From the IMG/VR virus record IMGVR_UViG_3300031878_000050, positions 1-20,193 of that record: a stretch of 20,193 bases of DNA. One strand, 5' to 3'. Origin of the DNA: a virus. The position numbers and the translations under genes were made by a program. The notes beneath the pieces were generated by a model, which had not been told where the DNA came from, did no database searches, and was given only the letters and a program-made list of their open reading frames with translations. Within the stretch, counting starts at the first letter, position 1. Each line of letters starts with the position of its first letter. Positions 7,210 to 14,370 of the stretch are shown piece after piece.

Positions 7210-7672
7210 GGTTGTGAGGTATTGGGAATTACTTTGGGGTGAGAGGTATAAGTTAGGTCAACCACTGCGTGGACACCCCAAAGTGAAAGGTCCTGATGGG
7301 AATATCTACAACCTATACGTTGACACTCCAGTGTTCAACGATTCACTAAGTGTACTACACAATCACTATAAACCCAAGGCAATAAAGATGCTCAAGCGTT
7401 TGGTCTATAGGAATAAACTGAGAGGTTACGATTGCGAAAGTGTAGCCTACGATCGTTTTCACTTCGCATTACTACGTTATCACCCATCGTTTTATCCCAA
7501 GAACCCTGAAGGTGGGTTCTATCCTTACATGCTAAATGCTAAGATGGTGTTCTACGACTGTAGGGATTACAAGAAGAGAAACGTATCTGACGCTACATTT
7601 CCACCTATAAACGATCTCCTAAAAGACTCTAGCCCAGACTTCGATTTCGACGAACCTTTCTCTGACCTTTGA
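7181..7672 (+). CDS. Sigma-region-2-like protein, possible alternative sigma factor
   Basis: A 163-residue protein starting within the last 29 bases of the helicase gene. Residues about 88-140 follow the pattern of sigma-70 region 2: a helix with YDCESVAYDRFHFALLRYHP, then FYPKNPEGGFYPYMLNAKM with the aromatic 'F.xY' turn, then a basic end DCRDYKKR. This is close in outline to T4 gp55-type late sigma factors, which are also small and lack region 4. The C-terminus is acidic (DFDFDEPFSDL), a feature that in small phage sigmas can contact a sliding clamp or polymerase. If correct, it would direct late transcription of the head genes, for which no sigma-70 promoter is visible. The call rests on pattern only. 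Confidence 0.45.
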   Translation: MQSKRLDQSEVVRYWELLWGERYKLGQPLRGHPKVKGPDGNIYNLYVDTPVFNDSLSVLHNHYKPKAIKMLKRLVYRNKLRGYDCESVAYDRFHFALLRYHPSFYPKNPEGGFYPYMLNAKMVFYDCRDYKKRNVSDATFPPINDLLKDSSPDFDFDEPFSDL

Positions 7673-8155
7673 ATTCTCCCAAGAGAGAAAGATAGAGTAA
7701 TACTTGTCGTCAACAGGTAGTACAGTTTTCACCACGTCACAAACCGCGTCAATTGAATTCACAGGGTCCATGAGGTTGTAAGGTTGATGCACTGAGCATA
7801 TCACTAACACTTTAGGTTTGATTGTATCTAGACTCATGTTTTCAACGATTAGGTTGTCCATCAATATCTCTCTCCATAGATCATCCGACTCCTTAGCTGC
7901 TTGAGTTTTGAAAACACACTTAGACCTAAAGGACGTTCTCCACCTACGGTTTTTTGACACTCCAGCGATCAAAGGTAGCGTACACCGTCGCACTACCCTA
8001 ACCAGTCCATGCTCAACTTCCCTTTCCAACACTCGATCGAGCAACGTTTCCCCGATTGGGGTTTGCCCCAGTGGAGCACGTTCCCCAGATACCTGGGTTT
8101 TGTCACCGCTTCCGTTTCCGTTTGTTGAGAAAAAACGCTTCCAACGCTTTCCCAT
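7619..8155 (-). CDS. RusA-like Holliday junction resolvase candidate
   Basis: The frame is open to 8209, but ATG 8155 is preferred because AGGGGG lies just upstream; the protein is then 178 residues. After a poorly conserved N-terminal ~60 residues comes LIAGVSKNRRWRTSF, like the early substrate loop of RusA proteins, and later LMDPVNSIDAVCDVVKTVL and PVDDKYYSIF, which align with the RusA D-x-D-N...D-x-L...D-D active-site region; the second aspartate of D-x-D-N is valine here. RusA enzymes cut branched DNA so that it can be packaged. It overlaps the 3' end of the sigma-like gene by 54 bases and the DHH gene by 163 bases. An unrelated small endonuclease is also possible. Confidence 0.45.
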   Translation of the reverse strand: MGKRWKRFFSTNGNGSGDKTQVSGERAPLGQTPIGETLLDRVLEREVEHGLVRVVRRCTLPLIAGVSKNRRWRTSFRSKCVFKTQAAKESDDLWREILMDNLIVENMSLDTIKPKVLVICSVHQPYNLMDPVNSIDAVCDVVKTVLPVDDKYYSIFLSWENSKVRERFVEIEVWARVF

Positions 8156-9345
8156 CCTTTGCCCCCTATAAACCTTGTAGGTGGATTGAGGCATGCAATC
8201 TCTAGGCATTCAATGACCCTAGTATCCTCTGTGTGCTCAGGTTCTAGTGTAGGTTCCTCTTGCGATTTATGCTCTTCTATCTTGGATTCTATCTCCCTTA
8301 GGAAGTCTTCTAGATTCTCCTTGGGAATGTAACCACCACCAGCGTATTTGTGACCACCTAACCTGCCTAGGCCGGTTAGGAATATAGGTTGTAGATTGCA
8401 TGATGACGACCTGATACTTAGCCTATACACTCCACCATCGTCAAAGCATGCTATACCTACAGGTTTTCTCTTGGCTTCTCTAGAAGCTAGATACGAGATA
8501 TGACCCTGGAATTCTCTAGGGTAGATAGCTATAGACACTCTTTCACTCTCTAACACCCGTAGGGGTTGGGCACTACGTGATTGAATTTTTCTTTCCTCAT
8601 TAGCCTTTTTGATGAGCCTTAGTGTCTCCGCGGAGGGATTGCGTAGGAATTCCCAAGCGTATTCAACCTTACCTATCCTAGCGCAAGAGTTGATCCTAGG
8701 TACTACGTGATAGCGGATATGACTAGGTGAATGCAACCTTCCCCAAGGTGTATCGTCACTCCAGTTATCTAGGAATGTGGTTGTAGTATCGTAGTCAACA
8801 CTACAGTAATCCCCAAGCGTTCCAATCAATGCAAGGGGTGTTGTGTAGTGGTTACCAAAAAGGTGTTGGGCAATTAGACTAGTACACGGGGTAATTTCGT
8901 GTTCTCTTGAGTGTGGGTTTATGATGTTTGCCTTTCCCCTAGGTTGGTAATCTTCAGATTGGTGGTGATCGATGATCAGAACGTTATAGTTATCATACAA
9001 CCCACTTGAATACTCGGGTGAACCGCGGTCTAATATAACATTCAGAGAATCTCTATCCAAATAGTCCTCACGCACCACAAACCCATCGCTACGGTTGAAA
9101 AGTCTTATGGAGTAAGGTTTTGCGTGGCGATCTAGATATAATGAGAGAATAGCTCCAGCAGTTAGTCCATCCGCATCGTAGTCTATAATGAGGTTTATCT
9201 TTGATGCTTGATCCACTATATTCCTAACAGTGAACCTGTCACAAAACGACCAGTTGAAAACCTTTCTCAAAGGAGACAAGATATGCGTAATGATTCCCCT
9301 GAGATTTTCCGGAAGTATGTTTTCGATGTGGTAGAGACTCTTCAT
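7993..9345 (-). CDS. RecJ-like DHH-family single-strand exonuclease
   Basis: A 450-residue DHH phosphoesterase. Motif I is IIDYDADG (53-60), the DHH motif is VLIIDHH (122-128), a TLGDYCSVD stretch near 176-184 fits motif III/IV, and RINSCARIGK (217 on) plus the terminal GLGRLGGHKYAGGGYI (325-340) match the RecJ core and DHHA1 domain. RecJ removes 5' single strands in repair and recombination. It lacks the OB-fold region of full-length RecJ. Residues after about 375 look unlike the rest and overlap the RusA-like gene in another frame, so the natural end may be shorter or the overlap real. The start at 9345 overlaps the terminase gene on the other strand, and no good ribosome site is seen. Confidence 0.85.
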   Translation of the reverse strand: MKSLYHIENILPENLRGIITHILSPLRKVFNWSFCDRFTVRNIVDQASKINLIIDYDADGLTAGAILSLYLDRHAKPYSIRLFNRSDGFVVREDYLDRDSLNVILDRGSPEYSSGLYDNYNVLIIDHHQSEDYQPRGKANIINPHSREHEITPCTSLIAQHLFGNHYTTPLALIGTLGDYCSVDYDTTTTFLDNWSDDTPWGRLHSPSHIRYHVVPRINSCARIGKVEYAWEFLRNPSAETLRLIKKANEERKIQSRSAQPLRVLESERVSIAIYPREFQGHISYLASREAKRKPVGIACFDDGGVYRLSIRSSSCNLQPIFLTGLGRLGGHKYAGGGYIPKENLEDFLREIESKIEEHKSQEEPTLEPEHTEDTRVIECLEIACLNPPTRFIGGKGWESVGSVFSQQTETEAVTKPRYLGNVLHWGKPQSGKRCSIECWKGKLSMDWLG

Positions 9346-9546
9346 TACTTCGCTATGAACCCCGATGAGGAAAACAAGCTTCGTGTAAAAGCTTGCGAGA
9401 TACTTCTGAGATATTTACCCGATACTACCGCGTATCTAGACACCATTGACCGCCTGGAGCGTATCGAACAGGAGCTAGGTATTGAATCCGTCGGTCTTGA
9501 GGATGACGATGATGACAGTGAAGAGGATGAGGAAGCGGATGAATGA
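9283..9546 (+). CDS. Putative terminase small subunit (87 aa)
   Basis: The frame is open from 9208, but ATG 9283 is chosen because AAAGGAG (9269-9275) sits seven bases upstream. The protein is helical (RKYVFDVVETLHYFAMNP; NKLRVKACEILLRYLP) and ends in a strongly acidic tail (DDDDDSEEDEEADE). The large terminase start ATGA overlaps its stop, the usual layout of terS-terL. Small terminases bind the packaging site and stimulate TerL. The assignment is mainly from position, size and the 'vRl-A-eilL-r' type helix; the sequence is not diagnostic. Its 5' end overlaps the divergent DHH gene by 63 bases. Confidence 0.55.
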   Translation: MRNDSPEIFRKYVFDVVETLHYFAMNPDEENKLRVKACEILLRYLPDTTAYLDTIDRLERIEQELGIESVGLEDDDDDSEEDEEADE

Positions 9547-10973
9547 AAAGGGACATCCAGAAGAGATTAGAGCGTATCTCCAAGGTACTAGCCTCACTCA
9601 AAAGTAAAAAGGTTCCACCTAATCCTGGTAGGTATTCTATTGCATGGTTACGCAGTGTAGTCCCTAGTTACTTCCAACTAGAATCCCCTGAGTTTCACAA
9701 TAAAATAGCAGATGCACTAAACGATCATGACAAGATAGTGATCACTGCACCTAGAGGATCAGCTAAAAGCACGGTCATAACTCTAGGTTATCCCCTCTAC
9801 ACAATCTTATACCACAAGCGCATCAAGTATATACTCATCGTTAGTGATACATTTTCACAAGCTAGCAAGCTTCTCTCCTCAATCGCTCATGCACTAGATA
9901 CCCTAGGTGTAAACCATCAAGCTAGTGCATCGCGGATTATCGTGGGTTCTACGCTTGTAGAAGCCTTGGGAACAGGTTGCAGAATCCGAGGGAGAAGATG
10001 GAGAGAATCTAGACCGGAATTGATCATCTTAGATGACCCTCAAGGCCACATGGACCTAATTTCCCCTTCGGTTAGAGAATCCCATTGGGACTGGTTTCTA
10101 CGTGATCTTATCCCCGCGGGTTCACGTACATGTAAGTATATCGTTGTAGGTACAACAATTCATGAAGACAGTATAGTGCACAAACTATCATCCCAATGGT
10201 CTAGTCTGACATTTCCTGCTCTCACTCTCCCCGAGAGAATAGACTTGTGGCAACAGTGGTATAAACTTCCTCAAGGGGAACGTGATACCTTCTACACACA
10301 AAACAAGGATGAGATGGAAAAGGGTGTCACACTTCTGTGGAGGGAACGCTGGAGTCTTGAATCCCTCATGGAGGCCTACTTTTCTCTAGGTGAAGACGTT
10401 TTCCGTAGTGAATACCTACAACAACCTGGTTTAGGTGCAGTGTACCCCCTATTTCTACCATTTATCGACGATGACGCTTTTGTGGATACTATCCCAAGTA
10501 ACACCTACTGTAGTGTTATTGCAATTGACCCTGCATACTCAACAAAACGATCCGCGGACTGGTGCGCGGTAACTACTCTCTACGTTAGCTACGATAGCTC
10601 CACGATCTACGCCCATTGTGATTGCTCTAAGGGAGATTGGGTAAACTTCGCGGTTGAGAAGATACTATTGCATAGACCCCTCAAGGTTGTCGTGGAGTCT
10701 AACGCAACGTTGGGGACTGCATTGCAGTTGGTGAGAGATGGTTTTGCGGAATTGTACGACAGTGGCCAGTTTCCACAATTCCTTGCACACATGTGGACAT
10801 CGGGACATAATAAGCACAACCGTATCGTTACGGGAATCATGGGGGTAATAAAGGGGAACAGACTAAGGATAACTAGATCATCAACAGAGCTAGTCCAGGA
10901 GATAAAGTCTTATCCCAACACTAAGCATGACGATGCATTGGATTCACTATGTCTTGGGTTGTTGTACCTGTGA
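9543..10973 (+). CDS. terL: Terminase large subunit
   Basis: ATP-driven motor and nuclease that packages DNA into the prohead. Walker A is APRGSAKST (69-77), Walker B LIILDD (160-165) with the catalytic acid, and VVGTTIHED (201-209) fits the coupling motif. The C-terminal RNase H-like nuclease has its metal ligands at AIDPAYS (D329), KVVVESN (E385) and KHDDALDS (D463/D464). All key residues are present and the 476-residue length is normal. It overlaps the preceding gene by four bases (ATGA) and ends 31 bases before the convergent end of the portal gene; that gap is T-rich on the plus strand but holds no clear hairpin. Confidence 0.95.
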   Translation: MKRDIQKRLERISKVLASLKSKKVPPNPGRYSIAWLRSVVPSYFQLESPEFHNKIADALNDHDKIVITAPRGSAKSTVITLGYPLYTILYHKRIKYILIVSDTFSQASKLLSSIAHALDTLGVNHQASASRIIVGSTLVEALGTGCRIRGRRWRESRPELIILDDPQGHMDLISPSVRESHWDWFLRDLIPAGSRTCKYIVVGTTIHEDSIVHKLSSQWSSLTFPALTLPERIDLWQQWYKLPQGERDTFYTQNKDEMEKGVTLLWRERWSLESLMEAYFSLGEDVFRSEYLQQPGLGAVYPLFLPFIDDDAFVDTIPSNTYCSVIAIDPAYSTKRSADWCAVTTLYVSYDSSTIYAHCDCSKGDWVNFAVEKILLHRPLKVVVESNATLGTALQLVRDGFAELYDSGQFPQFLAHMWTSGHNKHNRIVTGIMGVIKGNRLRITRSSTELVQEIKSYPNTKHDDALDSLCLGLLYL

Positions 10974-11004
10974 GCTTTTCTGTTGGGTTTTGGCTTTTGC
11001 TAAC

Positions 11005-14000
11005 TTATAGTACCCTTACGGACCTCAATATCATCCTCCACCGACTTTCGTAGCCTTTTCTGCGGTATATACCAGCCTTTTCAGGTACTAACTTTACCTT
11101 GCCTCCTCTTTTCTTTTCAATTCCCTTATAAAACTCTATCCTATCAGGTCTAAATCTGACTAATGTAATAGGTTGATAGTTTATCTTTTTGATGTCGTCT
11201 TGGGACATATTCTTTATGTACTTAGAAAGTGACGAAAGTATCATCTTAGTATAATCCAGCTTGAAGCACTCTTCTCTATTGCCAGTACCTTTGCTCCAAT
11301 CTACTTTATCACATTTATTAGCCTCTAGAGCGTTTTCAATATCTCTTATGTGCTTGTTTAGAGCTATACTTCTTGCCTCAGGTTCATTGATTACCAGGAC
11401 ATTACCTAGTATATTCTCAACCTTGTCGCGTATGAACCATTTACCTTGTGGATAGTTGCCCTGCGGTTTTCTCTCAAAGTTGTCTGATATTAGTTCTGAT
11501 ATTTTGGTCATATCGCTAAACTCCTTTTCTGGAGTGTTACTACTCTCAGTCATATGCATCTTGTGTGACATTGGAATTATTGAGTAAGTGCCATCTTTAT
11601 TCCTCTTAGTCATAATGTTATCAATCCCAGGGAATTGTGGGTTGTAAGCCATACCTGCACCATGGATTCTCGCCCATGCTTCCTCATTACCTCTGCGAGC
11701 TATCTCGGCTGTACCGTAAGAGAATATGCATCTTAGTAGTATAGACTCAATTACCTGCTTCCTTTTATCCTTATCTTGTATCTGCATTATACTATCAGCT
11801 ATTTTCTTTGCTCTTTTATCATCTCTGCTTTTACTTTCTTTTTCACCCAACGATCCGTGGATATTTGGACATTCCTTTATCACACTTTCCAGTAAATCTG
11901 ATAATTCCTTGTCAGACATAGTTCCGCCGAGAATTTTTCCTGTGTTACTAATAACCTTTGCATATGTCTTTTCGTTTACCGAAATAAAGGAGCCAAAAGC
12001 AAAACTTGACAAAGAATCGCTAATCCGAGCGTTCTGTAGATACGGAATCTTGCCCGCCAGGGTCTTGAGTAATGCTGACCTTAGCATAACCTTTTGATGC
12101 TCTTGTATCCCATCCTCAATAGAACCTAGTGTCATTGCGCCACCCAAAAATTGGGCCATATTTTTAGGAGTAAAATCCATCTTGCCCATCGCGTACCTTA
12201 TATCTCTTTCGTTTGGCGTACCTTCAGGAAGATCAATTCGGTGGCCCGACTTTATTGAATCGTCTAGACTATCAATAGCTGTTTGTGCAATTATATCTAA
12301 GATAGGTGTAGCCGCACTTTTTCTCTTTTCCTTATCAACATTTTCTATCTCCTTCCTTACTCTTCTTACAGCCGATAATATAACCCTGTTTAGCTGTTTA
12401 TCACTTGCATTTTCTATTTCCGTTATTGTAAAGAGCTTGTTTACCTTGTCATCACCTTGTACGGCTTTAGCTAACTGCCTCATTACCTCTCGTTTTACTT
12501 TGGGTGGATAAGATGATAAATCTTTTAGATACGCTAAAGCAACAACGGAAGATGATAAATAAGTCACTTGTCCCATTAGCTTCTGTCTCTTGTTATGATC
12601 AGCTTCATTGGCTGCCTCTGCATATATACTCTCCATCTTTCTTATGGTGCCTTTTGAGATGCTTTCAACAGCCTTGCTAACCCATGGGTTTGGTTTGCTG
12701 CCCGTAGATGTCTTTCTCCACTGCTTATCACCGTGTTCACACCCTAAAACATACGGGCTTTTATCTCCAGGTTTCCAACCACTGCATCTTTGTACTGTTT
12801 CACATTCACCTGTAAGTTTTCTCATGACATCGAAGTTTTCCTTTTCGCACTCCTCCTCTCTCAAAATCCTGCTTCCAGGGGGATTGAGATAGTCCCTAAA
12901 CTTCTTGGGTTTAGTCTTTTCCTTGTCTTCCAAAACACCTTGCTGCTCGCTACCTACACCATACTTGCTGAGCAATTCTCTCCACTTTTTTCTCTGAGCG
13001 AGTGTTTTCCGTGGATCACGTCCACGCTTATGCAGATACTCTATCTCACTCAGTAATCCAGATTGCAATTCCCCCCGAAGTATTTCTACCTGCCTTGCCT
13101 CATCAGCCATGATGACACTTGGAAGTCTCACTACAGGTTGCACCCTTTGGAGTGTTTTTCTCTCTAACCAACCCAATCTTTCTGCAAGCCTGACAAACGT
13201 AGTGCAGAGTTGTCCAAAGATAGCCGCGTAGTCTGCCTGCATGGATTCAATGCGTCTGACAAAAGGTGATCCACTTACTAGTGCGGACGCATAGGCTTCA
13301 GGACCCTTAGTGACCCAATCCGGTAAACACCACTGAAGCGAAAGCAAATGCAATATGCTTGCACATGTGTCGATATACCTTTGGGGGTCAGAAGTTGGTC
13401 CAGGTTCGTATTCCTTACCTTGGTTTACTGAGAGTACTGTACCTGGATCAATGTTCCTAGCGTTAGGATCAATCCCATAAAAAGATGGGGACAGGTTAGG
13501 TGTGCCTGGTTTGAAGGGTCCAAATGACGTTGTACCTGTATCCTTGGTTGATATTGAGTGTGCAAGTATTTGATCAGACAATGCTCCAGGATACTTCTCG
13601 ATCCATGCAATGGAAGCTTGGGCTTTTGATGATATTGTTACACCCCGTAGGAGTTGCCATAGGTGTGCGAAGTCTATTTCGACATTCGCAATCTCGGGTA
13701 GCCCACGCTTCACGTTCCTGTCTGCATTCCTACGACCATAGACCATGTACCTACGGTGTACGTAGTCCCATTCACCTTGGTTGGGATAGTAAACCCAATA
13801 ACCCCTGATGTTCTCGTTGTCGTCAATCTCAGTAACTATCCCCCAAGTGTGAGAGAATTTTTCATCAAGGTCGATAGGTGGTGTGCGTACCTGCTCAGGT
13901 TCCACAAAGCGCAACACTAAGGGGTAACCTACATTCTTCACGAAAAACCTTATAAAAACTTCCCCATCACGCAACCAGCGTACACGAATTTCCTTTTCCC

Positions 14001-14367
14001 TGTCTTGCGACAATTCACCCGTGGTGAGATAACCTGAATCTCCTAAGCAATTCACCCGAGAGAATTTTTCCCACAGTTTATTCACCTTGCGTGCAAGAGA
14101 CTTGTCTCCAACCCATTCTACATGTGGTTTACCTATGTGGTCTATAAGTATGTTGATGATACCCTTCACGACGGGGTTTCTCTCATACGCAAAGCGCGAC
14201 CATGCAATCGTTTGCCAGAGTTGAGAGTCTGACCAATAACCTATTTGTGTTTGACTTGGACCTGTTACACGGTCAACAGGAATAGACGACGAGAAGCGTT
14301 GGTTGTAAATATCCCATTGGTATGAACCAAAGAATATCTGGTTGATTAGGTTATTTACAGGGAGCAT
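11005..14367 (-). CDS. Portal protein with a ~645-residue C-terminal extension of unknown function
   Basis: ATG 14367 is chosen over an upstream in-frame TTG at 14385 because AAAGGTGG precedes it (1120 residues). Residues 1 to about 475 read as a lambda-type portal: many aromatic N-terminal residues, RVRWLRDGEVFIRFFV, RRNADRNVKRGLPEI near 217-230 (the 'RgvP' stretch of this family), and SALVSGSPFVRRIESMQ near 370. The portal ring forms the packaging vertex. From about residue 475 to the end the sequence matches nothing I know. It is lysine-, isoleucine- and serine-rich, uses ATA and AGA/AGG codons far more than the portal part, and begins with a charged linker followed by spaced cysteines (CEKENF...GECETVQRC...GCEH) that could bind metal. 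The gene is inverted relative to its terminase and capsid neighbours. Confidence 0.8.
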   Translation of the reverse strand: MLPVNNLINQIFFGSYQWDIYNQRFSSSIPVDRVTGPSQTQIGYWSDSQLWQTIAWSRFAYERNPVVKGIINILIDHIGKPHVEWVGDKSLARKVNKLWEKFSRVNCLGDSGYLTTGELSQDREKEIRVRWLRDGEVFIRFFVKNVGYPLVLRFVEPEQVRTPPIDLDEKFSHTWGIVTEIDDNENIRGYWVYYPNQGEWDYVHRRYMVYGRRNADRNVKRGLPEIANVEIDFAHLWQLLRGVTISSKAQASIAWIEKYPGALSDQILAHSISTKDTGTTSFGPFKPGTPNLSPSFYGIDPNARNIDPGTVLSVNQGKEYEPGPTSDPQRYIDTCASILHLLSLQWCLPDWVTKGPEAYASALVSGSPFVRRIESMQADYAAIFGQLCTTFVRLAERLGWLERKTLQRVQPVVRLPSVIMADEARQVEILRGELQSGLLSEIEYLHKRGRDPRKTLAQRKKWRELLSKYGVGSEQQGVLEDKEKTKPKKFRDYLNPPGSRILREEECEKENFDVMRKLTGECETVQRCSGWKPGDKSPYVLGCEHGDKQWRKTSTGSKPNPWVSKAVESISKGTIRKMESIYAEAANEADHNKRQKLMGQVTYLSSSVVALAYLKDLSSYPPKVKREVMRQLAKAVQGDDKVNKLFTITEIENASDKQLNRVILSAVRRVRKEIENVDKEKRKSAATPILDIIAQTAIDSLDDSIKSGHRIDLPEGTPNERDIRYAMGKMDFTPKNMAQFLGGAMTLGSIEDGIQEHQKVMLRSALLKTLAGKIPYLQNARISDSLSSFAFGSFISVNEKTYAKVISNTGKILGGTMSDKELSDLLESVIKECPNIHGSLGEKESKSRDDKRAKKIADSIMQIQDKDKRKQVIESILLRCIFSYGTAEIARRGNEEAWARIHGAGMAYNPQFPGIDNIMTKRNKDGTYSIIPMSHKMHMTESSNTPEKEFSDMTKISELISDNFERKPQGNYPQGKWFIRDKVENILGNVLVINEPEARSIALNKHIRDIENALEANKCDKVDWSKGTGNREECFKLDYTKMILSSLSKYIKNMSQDDIKKINYQPITLVRFRPDRIEFYKGIEKKRGGKVKLVPEKAGIYRRKGYESRWRMILRSVRVL

Positions 14368-14370
14368 GCT

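Noticed and set aside
11261-13056. Several open frames on the plus strand opposite the portal extension
   Set aside because: They are shadows of the long minus-strand gene: low-complexity Ser/Leu-rich translations without ribosome sites.
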